Source: Deroplatys truncata (Eukaryota > Arthropoda > Insecta > Mantodea > Mantidae). From it: a stretch of 64,000 bases of DNA. This document shows, one piece after another, positions 10,145-21,849 of this stretch; the stretch's first letter is position 1; each line of letters starts with the position of its first letter. The stretch spans positions 54,186,067 through 54,250,066 of the forward strand of contig CM060983.1 of assembly GCA_030765065.1 (NCBI GenBank), read 5' to 3'. The notes beneath the pieces are model-generated. The model saw only the letters and a list, made by a program, of their open reading frames with translations, searched no databases and had not been told where the DNA came from. The translations under genes were made by a program, and so were the position numbers.

Positions 10145-11275
10145 CGTATTATTCGGTATAAACATTTCCAGAAATGGTTTCGTTACCAATTTTTTGTACG
10201 TACAACAGGGTTACAAGAGACTTAAACAATAGGCAAATGTTTAAAGAGTTGTACGCAGTGCGCCGGTTTTTGAAATTTCATTCTTTGTATGACCACGAGA
10301 AACAATCGAATGGTTTGACAAATTGTCTTCTAACGAGATGTACATTTTTTTGTTTAGTAAGGAATTCGTGTCTGTCTTATGATTTACCAGTTATAAATCA
10401 TATACAAAATCCTAATGTAGATCAAAAGGGCGGGGGAAGAGAATATATACAACATATTATATTTGAATGCAAAGAAACAGAGATTAGGAGTAAAGAAATA
10501 AATAGGAATAAAGAGATATATACAATTTTAGACAAAAACTGTAAAAATATATAAATACTTAGAGAAAGTAAAAAATAAATAAATAAATAAATAGATATGG
10601 TCGGTTAAAAGAGGAAAAATAATGAAAATATAATTAAATAAATATAAGAATTACTAATTGTATTAACTTGTAATTTACATGACAGTCCATCTTAATCGAC
10701 AGGGCCAAATAGAGAAAGCTGTCTAACATGTAATAACTTAATGCTCATAAATTAATATATTATTATTATAACCAAAGGAGGGGAGATGACTATAAAATGG
10801 CCAGGGCCAGAAGCAGTCACTCCCAATATGATTGTAATTATCTTGGCGCTCAATAAATATTACATTGCATTACATACAAGAGTCATTATGAATGAAGAGG
10901 GCTCACAGGCTATTCCCAGAAAACTGAAGATGTTTATTTTATTATTGATGCGGATATATCTTAAATGTATAACATTTTCACCAAAATTGTTTGAGCAGTT
11001 TTTGAGAAAACAGAAAGTACGAAAAATTTCCACGTAGAGTTAGTTTGGTTTGGGGGATATTTTCTTGAAAACCTTCATGTGGCATTCTGTGGAAGAAATT
11101 AAAATTAAACACAAAATGTTGGTGTTTATCTAGCATTTTTTTTAGTTATGTTCACACACACGCACACACCTATTTCCAAAATGCATTTTTTAATCAGGGG
11201 CCTCAAAACTTGCATTTGCGGTGCCATCTCGCATTTTTGGATGGAATGCATATCTTCTAGGCAGGTACTACAGAA
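10145..11275 (+). repeat. Old DR1b copy split by a LINE 3' end
   Basis: The left piece (10,145 to about 10,405) holds diverged DR1b blocks such as TTATGATTTACCAGTTATAA. The right piece (about 10,877-11,275) resumes at ATGAATGAAGAGGGCTCACA and runs through AACCTTCATGTGGCATTCTG. The order of blocks across the gap fits one repeat interrupted by an insertion. Confidence 0.7.
10410..10876 (+). mobile_element. LINE 3' end (ORF2 C-terminus plus 3' UTR)
   Basis: The frame ends GREYIQHIIFECKETEIRSK, the H..H/C tail of the zinc-finger-like motif found at the C-terminus of several LINE ORF2 proteins; the partner CPIC lies upstream of the break. The remaining ~300 bp is AT-rich 3' UTR with AAATAAATAAATAAATAA runs and ends near CAATAAATATTACATTGCAT. 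It is a 5'-truncated insertion inside an older DR1b copy, as expected for target-primed LINE insertion. Confidence 0.65.
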
Positions 11276-11279
11276 ATTA

Positions 11280-11985
11280 AAAATGTGGTTATAAAATGTT
11301 TCAGTGTTCCCTCTCGTGCTCATGCGTGTGTATTGCAACATGCTTGTTTCGAGGTTATACTAACACTGTTCGTGAAAATATAGACTAAAACACCTTTGAG
11401 TTGCGTGAGGAAACTGCTGTAGGAATGTTTCGGCGTTGGTTTTTCTTCCGTAAGAAGAAAAGACAATACAACATCGCGTTATTTTGCTGGTTTTTCTATA
11501 TCTTCGTTGAACAAAGTACTGGTGAAAGCTAGCGCTGTTTAGATAATTTAAAAAATTTACGGAAGAAACAGACCTATTGTCATATTGGAGAATCGGTCAC
11601 ATTTTTTGCTCCCAAGTATGTATTTTAAGAGCAGAAACTACACAGAAGGAATGTGGTGTGGTTTGAAAGCTCAGTGCCTACTTATACCGAAATGAATACT
11701 TTTAGTGTGAAACTGCAGTTTAGTATTTAATATGATGCTTTAGTCCCTCCGCAGTACCGCAGTACACTCTCAAAACGGTTGGTAGCAAATTATTATTTAG
11801 TGCCGTCAAGGACACGGCGTTTGCATTCCCGCACAGAACACCACAGTATTCAATGGATGCTTGGTGTCAAACTGTCTTTGCTAGCGTATAACTGTGTTTG
11901 CATTAGAGTTAAGTTGAAAATATTTTGGATTGATCAGAGTGTTTTTAGTGGACAAGCTTTTTAGAGAAGGTGGTAAACATACAGA
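11280..11985. other. No feature recognised
   Basis: Intergenic sequence. Small frames at 11,126-11,341 and 11,779-11,964 have no domain signal. Confidence 0.5.
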
Positions 11986-11989
11986 AAAC

Positions 11990-12831
11990 TCTGATGTTAC
12001 ATTTACATAGCTTTCTCTACCTTGTATCGTTTGTTGGTGGGTATACAAATTATTCTTACGAAAGTTTATTTTTCCATCTACTTCATTTAATTAATATAAA
12101 CCTTCCTGGAAATAGTTGCATTGCACATTTCGCTATAGATACAAAGAAAACAGCGATAGTCAAATGTTTAAGAACTGGACGGTACATGCTGACCTTAAAA
12201 TACCATACTGTTTCCATGACATCGCGAGAAACAACTGAAAATCGACCTTTAAAAGAATGACTATGTATTGAACAATTCGAGTTATTAATAACGGATATTT
12301 CGGAAATGGCTGAAGCCACAAAACAAGTTATTTGAAATAAATTGTGTGTTTTAAAGAGATCTAGAATTTCTTGTGTAGTACCTTTTCGTTTATCGCTTAA
12401 CGTTTATCAGTTATAAAAATTGTATAAAGTTCTTTCGACTGAAGAGTACTTCACAAACTATTCCCAGAAAATTCAAAATAAACATTTTATATTCCATATA
12501 AATATCTTTAATAATGTGTTTTAATCCAAATCGTTAGAGCCATTTTTGATAAAATAGAATATTTTGAAAAACTTCCCTGTAAAGGGTAGTTTAGAATGGA
12601 GGGGGATTTTCGTGTCGCTTCTTGGAAAATACTGAACTACCGATATGTCGTTTTTGGGTTATGCTGTGCACACACATACACATAAACCCCTCCCCCACAC
12701 ACGAACCTTTATCTAAAAATGCATCTTTATTATTTTCTTATTCAGGGGGTCAAAATATATATATTTCCGATGAAATCTCGATATCGAATGTTTGATTGCA
12801 GTGCTGTATGTACGTGGTAGAGAAAGTAAAA
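11990..12831 (+). repeat. DR1b copy, near full length
   Basis: It runs from CTGATGTTACATTTACATAG to GTACGTGGTAGAGAAAGTAA. It shows the DR1b-specific middle with ACAAAGAAAACAGCGATAGT, CCATGACATCGCGAGAAACA and GATATTTCGGAAATGGCTGA. Confidence 0.9.
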
Positions 12832-12834
12832 AGT

Positions 12835-12960
12835 GAAACAAAAATTTGCAGAGGAGTTTCGAAATTCCAGAGAGTACTTACGATTTAATAAGACAGCTTC
12901 GTGAGACTGGTTCTGTCCATGATGTTGCAAGAGATGATAGACCCCGATTATTTCTTTTAA
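12835..12960 (+). pseudogene. Transposase N-terminal helix-turn-helix fragment
   Basis: The plus strand reads RSFEIPESTYDLIRQLRETG then SVHDVARDDRPRL, matching the recognition-helix and GRPR-linker region of IS630/Tc1-mariner-type insect transposases (families read RETGSV followed by GRPR). Nothing of the catalytic domain follows, and no terminal repeat is identifiable. Confidence 0.6.
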
Positions 12961-13127
12961 GGTGCTGCAAACTCAGAGTATAAAGATAATCAGAAAACAA
13001 TAAATGAACTGAAATTGGCAATAATAAGTTACCTAACTCAGTCACATAAAAACTTTAATCAAGCTGTTTAACAGGATCTAGGATGTGTTTATCGGAGGGG
13101 ACACCTCGCCACTGCGACCAGCTTGAT

Positions 13128-13525
13128 GTATTGTGACACCAGCAGGGATGGTGTGAAAGAACCATAGGATTTCGCAGGCCCACAGAGACGCGCAGAAGTT
13201 CCTAATATTTCCAGTCTTGAACAGACGCGCACCAGTAGAAGGGGAAGTACCCCGAGAGAGGGCAACGAAGCTACCCTAACAGGTGGGACAACGCACCCTG
13301 ACGTTCACGGGGAGAAATAGTTCCAATGTTCAAGCAACTACGCCATCTGTCCAACACAACCAACACTGCAGGACCCGAAGACCCACCTGCAACGTGAAAG
13401 GGAGAGAAGAAGTGGGGGAAAGGAGAAATCGTGGTAGAATACACTACCCCGGCATTCGCCTAGCCAACCAGGGAAAACCACGAAAAAACCATTGTCAAAG
13501 TGGGCGGTCTCTAGGAATCGAAACT
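13128..13525 (-). mobile_element. SINE family S2, diverged copy, head incomplete
   Basis: On the minus strand it aligns with the copies at 46.8 and 54.5 kb: GGATTTCTCC-like blocks, GACAGATGGCG, CTGCGCGTCTCTGTGG and a 3' end TCCTATGGTTCTTTCACACC. The B-box region (about 13,510-13,522) is degraded and the A-box head is not visible. Confidence 0.72.
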
Positions 13526-13609
13526 GAGTGTTTAACAGTAAATTACACTGGTGATCTACGCCTTCAACCTAATGAGGGGTATTTTCAGCATCTTCTATGA
13601 ATGGGAAGT

Positions 13610-14139
13610 TAATTCTGATTCTTTTTTATATTTATACTGCTTTCTCCAAATTCATTCCTATAGCTTGTCTCACCTTAAAAGAGTATGGATGTAAATGGGA
13701 TATCTCTGTCTCTATCTAACGCATACATGTTGCCATTAACTTCGTCCTTTACTACTCTGGCACTACGCCAAGTTGCTAATAAATAATAACATGGTGTAAA
13801 TATTCAGTTGCTATAAATATTTGAACAGCTTTGAACACATTGCCGTATGCAGAATGTATTTCTCTATCAGATTATATCATTTTTGGAGCCTTTATAGATT
13901 TCTGCAGCCACAAATTTCTAAAGAAAGCGTATTTTCCAATAAAAGTTGGATATTTGCTGTTTATATGCTTATCATGCATTAACTAGGAAACTAAAGAGTA
14001 GAACGTAACAATATTTTTTTATGAGCTAGAGAAAGCTAGTGTGCTGATATCTACCCAGTTTGAATTCTCTACCTTTAATAAAATGAGCGTTATCATTTTT
14101 TAAATTATATATGCAGTAGAAAAGTCAGCCAGCGAGAAA
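13610..14139. other. No feature recognised
   Basis: AT-rich intergenic DNA without recognised repeats or frames. Confidence 0.5.
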
Positions 14140-14830
14140 CGTTTTTGTTATTGGGTTGACAACGGGGACCAAGCGCGAGAAAATGTTGAGGAAGTTGGAG
14201 ACTGTTTTCAAAAGGAACCGGCCACGAACTGAAAAATATACAAGCTTCTCCCGTGAATGTAAATTTAAGAGCAACAAGAATAAAAAGGTAACATTTTGCA
14301 GCTTATCAAACAGTTGAAAATAACTTTGAAAAACGAAAGGCTACTCTTGATGGATTATACCCAATCTCGCCGTCACGAAGCCAGAACACGAGTCTGGTTG
14401 CTATCCACTCGGTCCCTGGCCGAAAAGTGAGTTTGCTGCCTGCCCAGGAGTTGCTGATATTGACCACAAGCGTGATGACGCTGGCATTAGTAACGCGAAA
14501 TGCATGACGACATCTTTCTCGAAACTTCGGTTGTTAACTGTTTCTCTCGATGATCCACGTCATCATTTCCGAAGCATTGGGCCGTTTTTGAGCTGATTGC
14601 ATAAGTCATGACCAAGGGGAGGGGGAGACGGCACAATTAAGAAGAAACGTAAAGTAATAATGAATGTGTTAGATAATGTTTCAAGTAAAATGAGTGTTAG
14701 TTGGGCAGTAAAAGAAACGGCTAAGGCTACCCGGGTGACAGAAACAGTAGTGTATACGATAAAAAAAGGAACGAATGTAAAGACATCCAAAGACTCATAA
14801 AAAGAATGCAGAAAAGGATGGGGAAACAAA
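14140..14830 (+). mobile_element. DNA transposon fragment with transposase N-terminus (family T6)
   Basis: Bases about 14,255-14,640 recur inverted at 51,025-51,355, with shared blocks TGACGACATCTTTCTCGAAA, TCATTTCCGAAGCATTGG and GAGCTGATTGCATAAG. Immediately downstream (about 14,640-14,800) the plus strand reads KKKRKVIMNVLDNVSSKMSV then SWAVKETAKATRVTETVVYT, the helix-turn-helix start of a transposase class common in insects. The frame stops after KTSKDS, so only the DNA-binding start survives. The repeated upstream part is probably the 5' terminal region. Confidence 0.62.
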
Positions 14831-15488
14831 ACTATAATAGATTAACGCATAATGAAATGACGCAAAGTGAAGTGTGGCGCTTCGTTCATTATATGCTGTT
14901 TGAAATCACGTTGAATGTGATTTTGTCAAGGGTAAACAGTGAAGTTATAGATTTTATCATTTTATATTTCCATATTTCTAAGGCAATATACGTATTAATG
15001 CCTGTAAAATCGTATTTAGAAGTACTAAAAATATAAAGAGAAGACACAGAGTGCAAGTGGAAATTAAACGTCTTACGATTGCCTTAAATAGCAATACAGA
15101 TGTTTCACTATTGGCGATTTATCATTCACAAGACAACATTAAACTGGTACACCGATCGCAACTGGGCGCCAAAGTTTCGAGCGTAAGTGGAAACATTGCG
15201 CTCCATTTAACCTGTATTGTCTTTTAAGGCTGAGACGCGATATACCAGTCCACTACTATAGCATCACAAATGCATAGTCAGTGTTACCACCACATTCCAC
15301 TCTTGCTTATTCCACTAGTGTGCAGGAATTTGAGATCACAGGAAGGTGTAGTGTAATTAAATTAAAGTATTTGATTATGTTCAACTAAAAATGTTGCTGA
15401 GGAAACAGTTCTTCGAGAACTAGTAGCTATTTATAAACAAAATGAAAATTAAGAAACAATGAATTATGAGTAGTTTGTGTATGTGATT
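14831..15488. other. No feature recognised
   Basis: AT-rich sequence. It may include further decayed transposon 5' of 15,050, but nothing is readable. Confidence 0.45.
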
Positions 15489-16262
15489 TTTAATTTCTCT
15501 GCTATGTATAGTAAGTAGGTGAAGTATTGCATTCTACCCAAAAATTCGATAGATTTCACCGGAAATTCATGTTTGGAGGTGCCTGAATAAAACAAAAACA
15601 TTTTTAGAAAAAGGTCCGTTTGTGTGTCTGTGAACAGCATTAACTCAAAAACGAAAAGTCGGATAAATACCAAAGTTGGTATTTAGATTCAGTATCTTTC
15701 AAAGATGAAAATATTTCCACCCCAGACTAGCCTTTACATGGGACATTTCTGGAAAATTTTGATTTTCTCAAAAATGTCTCTAAACGATTATGATTAAACT
15801 ACCAATTATTTAAGATATTTTCATGACAAATGTAATGTCTATCTTGAATTTTCTGGGAATGCCCCCAAACGTCCTCCTTATTCTGAATGGCTTTTGCATA
15901 ACTGCTAAACCGTAAGTGATACACAAACTCTTTCTACTCAGAAACGTAGAGCTCGTTAAAACACACAATTTATATCATATACATTCTTTTGTGGGGTGAA
16001 CCGTTTCCGAGTTATTCGTTGTTCGTTTTTTTTTTAATCTTGGATATACAAAAGAGAATGGAATGCTCCACATATCAAACAACTCTTAAAACATTTGAAT
16101 ATCGCTTAAAGCCTACCAATTCCCCTTGCACCTACGAGAAAATTAGCACAAGCCTCTGCAAATGTTTATCTCTATTAACATGAAGTAGATGGAGAATAAG
16201 TGTTTGTAAAATAGTTTGTACAAGAGTAGAGAAACTCATGTGAGTGTAACACATCAGATTTT
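15489..16262 (-). repeat. DR1 copy
   Basis: It runs from TAATTTCTCTGCTATGTATA to AGTAGAGAAACTCATGTGAG and ACACATCAGATT, with CCACCCCAGACTAGCCTTTA in the middle. The CA tract is nearly absent. Confidence 0.92.
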
Positions 16263-16784
16263 TAACCAATAAAATTTATTATGCCTCTTATATTAAAAAA
16301 GGCACCTTTTTTTTCCAGAGTGCCCCTTACCGATACTCCTATTAACGAAAGTACATTTTCCTACTACTGGTCCATATTTTCCACTTGTATTTTAAATTAT
16401 TATTTTTTCACAGTATTTGAGTTATCGAACCTCTCTCACATATCCAACCACGCGTAATATAAGCTCTATAGCATGGGTAAAAATCCCACTTTCTACGAGT
16501 TTCCATCCTGATTATTTCATACAACAAGTGAAGCCGTATTCCATTATCTACTGAGCTAATGATGTAAACCCTCCATGCTTTTTAGCATTCTCCTATTAAA
16601 ATATAAATCCCTTCAAGGATTCCTGTTCGCTGAATACGTATATGTAAAAAGAGGGCAAATTCTATCTCGGGACGGCATGTCAGATATAACATAAATTATA
16701 CTTCGTGAGATATATATTAACTATTTCATATTGTATCAAGTGGCTAGTCCCGAATAGAAATGCCTTGAATGCTGTCAGTTTTAT
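16263..16784. other. No feature recognised
   Basis: AT-rich intergenic DNA. Confidence 0.5.
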
Positions 16785-17588
16785 TGCTTTTTCCACTATG
16801 TACAGTAAGGGAAGTATTATATTCCACCCAAAAATTAGATATCGAGATTTCATCGGAATTACATGTTTTGAGGGCCCCTGAATGAAAAAAGTTATTTTTA
16901 GAAAAAAAGTCCATATGTGTGTGTGCGTGTGTGTGTGTCTGTGAACAGAATAACTAAAAAACGAAAAGTCGGATAAATACCAAACTTGATATTTAGGTTC
17001 AGACCTAGGACACGAAGATTTTCAAGAAAGTTCCCCCACCGTAAACTACTCTTACATGGAACATTTTTAGAAATTTTTTATTTTCTAAAAAATGGCTGTA
17101 ACGACATTGATTAAAGTATCATAAATTTAAGATATTTCAATGACAAATAAAATATATATCCTGAATTTTCTGGAAATGTCCCCAAAAGTCCTCTTCTGTT
17201 TGAATGACCTTTGTATAATTAGTACACCGTAAGATATGGACAAAATTGTTCTTCACAAAAATGTAGAACTCGTTAAAACACACAACTTATGTCATATAAA
17301 TTTTTTTGGAGTGAACCATTTCCGAGATATTCCTTGTTTTCTTGTTTTTTCTTTTAATTTTCCAATACTTTACTTTTTCTCGAATCGGAATTTATTTTCG
17401 TTCTTTTTATGTCCTGGACATACAAAGAGAATGGAATGTTCCACATAGCAACCAGCTCTTAAAAGATTTGACTATCGCTTAAAGCCTAGCATCCTCTTGT
17501 ACCTACAAGAAAATTAGCAATAAACATTTGAAATAATAGTTTTTTAAAGAGTAGAGAAAATCATGTGAGTGCAACACATTAGATTTTT
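16785..17588 (-). repeat. DR1 copy
   Basis: It runs from GCTTTTTCCACTATGTACAG to AGTAGAGAAAATCATGTGAG and ACACATTAGATT. It contains a (GT)n tract at about 16,914-16,940. Confidence 0.92.
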
Positions 17589-17599
17589 TAAGTTCCATT

Positions 17600-18219
17600 T
17601 ATACCGTGGCATTGAGAAATATTATAGTATTGGAAAATTCAACCAAATGACAAGGAATATTTCGGAAATGGTTCGTTCGATCGACCCATAAAGAAAGTAA
17701 TTAATGTGACATAAATTGTGTGTTTTAACGAGATCTACATTTTTGGTGTAGTAAGATTTTGCGCATCTCTTACGGTTTACCAGTTATGCGAAAGTCATTC
17801 AAAATGAAGAGAGCTTTTAGGGACATTCCCAGAAAATTCAAGATAGAAATATGATTTGCCATGAAAATATTTTAAACATATGATATTTTAATCAAAATCG
17901 TTAGAGCCATTTTTGAGAAAGACAAACTTTTTCGAAAAATGTTACATGTAAAGGGTAGTCTGGGGTGGGCAACTTTCTTAAAAATCTTCGTTTTGTGTCC
18001 TTGGACGATAGTAAATTCAAATCCAAGTTTGATATTTATCCTACTTTTCGTTTTTTTGAGTTACGCTATTCACAGACACACAGAGATGGTTCCAAAAATG
18101 CTTTATTTGGATTTATGGCACCTCAAAATGTGTATTTCTGGTGACATCTCGGTATATATTTTTCGGGTAGAATGCAATACTTCCCCTACTTAAATATACA
18201 TAGTAGAGAAAGTAAAAAA
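17600..18219 (+). repeat. DR1 copy, 5'-truncated
   Basis: It lacks the first ~230 bp, begins around TATTGGAAAATTCAACCAAA and ends CATAGTAGAGAAAGTAAAAA. It lies head to head with the preceding reverse copy. Confidence 0.9.
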
Positions 18220-19094
18220 TAATCAAAAAAAAAAAAAAAAGAAACGAAGCTCGCTCACGCTAATTCGCCAGGTCCTACTTGCCCGTGTTTACTCGGATTT
18301 GCCCCGTGGAGTTCTTCAACTCTTTCAACGCACGAAGGGCTTTAAAAATTGCTAATAAAAACGTGAAGCTTAAGCACAATAAAGAATCAAAATACTAAAG
18401 AATTTTTAGTAACTTTCTTTCAGATTTCACTGATACATTGCCCTAATTATACAAAAAGTTTAAGGTATTCCATTTAAACTAAGCGAGCTACATATTACGG
18501 TAAAATCAAGAGTATAAGGCTTACAATATTACATTTAAATGCCTATGTTTAATTAATCCCACATATCAAATTTCAAGTAATTGAAACTCATATCGCCATT
18601 CAGATAAGCGGAACCTTTAACTGAAATAAATACACATGTAAATAATATCTGTAACAAGTTATTGGAGGAACTAGGCAAAGCTATAGCATAACATTGCTGT
18701 CCCAGGGACGAGAAGGGTTTTCGACAGCTGCAGCTGTTTCACGCCAGAAAGCAACAGTGTTGATATTACGTTGTCTTGGAGTTATAACGTCTTGTTTTTG
18801 TGACTTTTCTTACTTTGGTGGACGAGACGTTGAGAGCTGTGTGTTTTTATTGATCGTAGCAATTCCAAAGTTTGGGAACTCGTGTTAATATCAGTTCTTA
18901 TGCTGGTATACTACGTGTAGGCTCTGAGACGAATATATTGCTCTATGTATATAAACTGCGCGTGGTATTAGGTGTGTTTCTTCATTTCTCTGGTTTAGAG
19001 AAAAAAGTTACATTCTTCATTGATAAAAATCGTATATACTTAATACATTCACACAACTTTCTTTACCAATGAAATATTCACAAATAATATACTC
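18220..19094. other. No feature recognised
   Basis: Starts with an A-run (about 18,226-18,240) and continues as low-complexity intergenic DNA. The 64-codon frame at 18,694-18,888 has no recognised domain. Confidence 0.5.
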
Positions 19095-19410
19095 GTTGTA
19101 CAGGATGATTTATAAAGAACTCACACATTTATTCTTTAATTGTTTCAAAAGGAGTTATGCTAGCCTCAACTTATTATACCTGAAATATAGAACAATTTTG
19201 GGAGATTATTTACCTCTATGGCAAATGTTGAAAATGTCCTCCATCCTGCATAAGGCACAACACGTCGTTCCATGTTATTCGCCACTCGTTGGAGGACTCT
19301 GTTGTCAGTAGCTTGAATCTCCTGTGTAATGTTGTGCTTCAGATCGTCCAATATCTGGGGACGTGTGGCATAAACCCTGTCTTTTAAGTAACCCCATAGA
19401 AAGAAGTCCC
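19095..19410 (-). pseudogene. Transposase C-terminus, 5'-truncated transposon
   Basis: The minus strand reads DFFLWGYLKDRVYATRPQIL then DDLKHNITQEIQATDNRVLQ and RVANNMERRV, the C-terminal tail of IS630/Tc1-mariner-type insect transposases. The right end of the element begins near TACAGGATGATTTATAAAGA at 19,099. Sequence upstream of DFFLWG is lost at about 19,410. It is a different family from those at 4.5 and 7.2 kb. Confidence 0.82.
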
Positions 19411-19750
19411 TAGTAACCTCTCTTTCAAGAACGTTCCTTCTATATAAGGAGATTGGAACTCGATGAACATTTACTTTTCATCAGAGGGTTTGTCAACGAA
19501 GAGGATGTAGCAGCCCTTCAGACGACGTTGAAGACCAACCAATGAGACAGCCTTAACTACAAGTTCCGAGGAATTACAGCCGCGAGCGTCGAAGATTCAA
19601 TTAATTCACCCTATACTTCACTATAACTTTTCACACACTACTTTCTTTACCTCCTCACCCTGAATTTCCAAGCACGTAAGCAGGGCCTCGGCGTCCTGGC
19701 ATCCATCCTTCACCTGGCTTAGGTCCCCTGTGGCCGGCCAATATATTCGT
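19411..19750. other. No feature recognised
   Basis: Intergenic, with nothing I can assign. Confidence 0.45.
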
Positions 19751-19990
19751 TCCATCAATACGCAGGTGCAACCGGGTACTGCCTCAGTTACACCCCTCCC
19801 GAGGTCGCGGGTTCACACCCTGCGGAGGGTGATGACTTTTTTCGGGCGTAAAAATTCTTAGCAGTGCTTCCTTCGGAAGGGAAGTAAAGCCGTAGTCCCG
19901 GTAGTAGATTTACGGCATATAAAAGAACCTCAAGCCTGAAAAGGAGGTCTCTGATAATAATTTCCGATCTTTCACGCCCAATATACCTAG
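19751..19990 (+). mobile_element. SINE family S5
   Basis: It is homologous, in opposite orientation, to 54,147-54,378. Shared blocks are TTTTTTCGGGCGTAAAAATT, GGAAGGGAAGTAAAGCCG, TAGATTTACGGCA and ATCTTTCACGCCCAATATA. The B-box GCGGGTTCACACCC is at about 19,807. The A box is poorly preserved. Confidence 0.78.
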
Positions 19991-20505
19991 GTAGAATGCG
20001 ACGCTAAGAAAGTTAAAAAAGCAAATAAAACTCAATGAAGTTCAATTTTACCCTTGAATTCCTTCTTGTCTTTCCTTCCGGTGGAGGGGTTTTAGTGGGT
20101 ATGGCCAAGTGGCGAGTCCCGCGCTCGCAGTTATAGCTGCGGTTGATGCGCAAGAAGAATGTTTCCCTCCACTCGAGACAAACAAAGAGATTTGAGTTCA
20201 GTTAGTTATGAATTTACAGGTAAAAATGAACAGTTCCGAGTGCTGTTCAGTTGTGAGCTTTGACTCAGCAGTTCAGTTTGTGATTTGACAATCAGTTGCA
20301 TTCAGTTCAGAGGGAGTGTCGACAGTGTATCAAGTGTAACGTTTGTGCTACGCTGAGCACCTAAGCGATAAATAAAGTGTGCTTAGCAGCAATTGGTGTT
20401 CTCCTTTGTTACAATCCCCTATCCACTTCACGATATTCTACATTTTTGCTCACGAAAGATTTCAAATTAAGACAGAGGTGCTTAGTTCGAAAGGTACAAA
20501 ATTTG
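19991..20505. other. Unassigned DNA, possible LTR-like tail
   Basis: Bases about 20,200-20,420 contain repeated CAGTTCAGTT-type motifs, GATAAATAAAGTGTGCTTAG and then TTCTCCTTTGTTACA, an arrangement resembling the polyadenylation region and end of an LTR. No TG start or target duplication could be paired with it, so this stays a suggestion. Confidence 0.25.
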
Positions 20506-20533
20506 CAGTGCGATCGTTTTATGGTGAGGCCAC
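20506..20533 (+). repeat. 28-bp motif repeated inverted at 22,079-22,106
   Basis: CAGTGCGATCGTTTTATGGT continues into GAGGCCAC. The inverse at 22,106 reads CAGTGCGATCGTTTTAAGGT then GAAACCAC. Beyond this the two sequences diverge. CAGTG ends occur in some DNA transposons, but the flanks show no matching target duplication. Confidence 0.55.
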
Positions 20534-20639
20534 GGATCGCACGCGCGTATGCTGCTCCGCACAGTCTTTTACACTGGCGGTTTGTCGTTCCGTAACCCCC
20601 GCGTTAATAACATGCACTATGACTACTAACCTTGTTTAA

Positions 20640-21009
20640 CCGGTATTAACTGCGTGAAGCCATTGCTGGTATCCTCGGATGAAATGTCCATTCACTTGCA
20701 TAAGTTCTTCTTGACAAAGTTCATAATTTATGTTTTTATATTGTTCTAACTTTTGTCTATAGTGCGGGGATTATTCCTATAAATTTTATTTTTAGGGTTT
20801 CCCACAAATAGATGCACCAGTTTCGTCAGTTCTTTTCCTCCGTCAGAACATCTGGTTTTCACTTCTTAGGTTTAGCGTTGATCTAAACTTATTAACCAGG
20901 CGTCTAACACTTTCTTTACCTGAAACTGGAATACCAGAAAAATTCTCCTGAAGTTGTCTACATACTTGTCTACATGGATTAGTTTCTGCGCACGTATTCT
21001 ACATAAAAA
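20640..21009. other. No feature recognised
   Basis: Intergenic DNA between the CAGTG motif and the next DR1 copy. Confidence 0.45.
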
Positions 21010-21849
21010 ATCTGATGTGTTACATTCACATCACTTTCTCTACTCTTGTACAAACTATTTTTACAAACTCTTATTCTCCATCGAGATATCGAGATGTTAA
21101 TCTTATTGCTAATTTTCTTGTAGATGCAAGGGGAATTGGTAGACTTTAAGCGATTGTCAAATATTTTAAGAGCTGTTTGCTATGTGGAGTATTCCATTCT
21201 CTTTGCATTACCAGGACAAAAAAATGAATAACGAATTTGAGAAAAAGTATAAGTATTAGAAAATTTAAGGGAATAACAAGCAATATCTCGAAAATGGTTC
21301 ACTCAACAAACAAAATGTATATGATATAGATTGTGTATTTTAACGCGATCTATATTTTTTGTGTAGTAAAATTTTGTCTATCTCTTATGTTTTACCAGTT
21401 ATACAAAAGTCGTTCACAATTAAGAATACTTTTGGAGACATTCCTAGAAAATTCGAGATATACATTTCATTTGTCATGAAAATATCTTAAACATATGACA
21501 TTTTAATCAAAATCGTTAGAGCCATGTTTGAGAAAATTAAAATTTTCGAAAAATGTTCCATGTAAAGGATAGTCTGGGGTGGGGGGATTTTCTTGAAAAC
21601 CTTCGTGTCGCATATCTGGAAGATACTGAACCTAAATACCAAGTTTGGTGTTTATCCGACTCTTCGTTTCTGAGTTATACTGTTCACAGTCACACACACA
21701 GACACATACACACGGACATGTTTCCAAAAATGCTTTTTTTGGATTCAGGGGGTCTCAAAAGTTGTATTTCCGGTGAAATCTCGGTATCGAATTTTTGGGT
21801 GGAATACAGTACTTCCCCTACTTACTATAGGTAGTAGAGAAAGTAAAAA
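21010..21849 (+). repeat. DR1 copy, full length
   Basis: It runs from ATCTGATGTGTTACATTCAC to GGTAGTAGAGAAAGTAAAAA. It is a good reference for the family. It contains a 93-codon open frame (21,553-21,834) found in the same place in many copies. Confidence 0.95.

Noticed and set aside
20200-20420. Solo LTR with AATAAA and a TTGTTACA end
   Set aside because: No matching TG start or target duplication could be found, so only a low-confidence note is kept.
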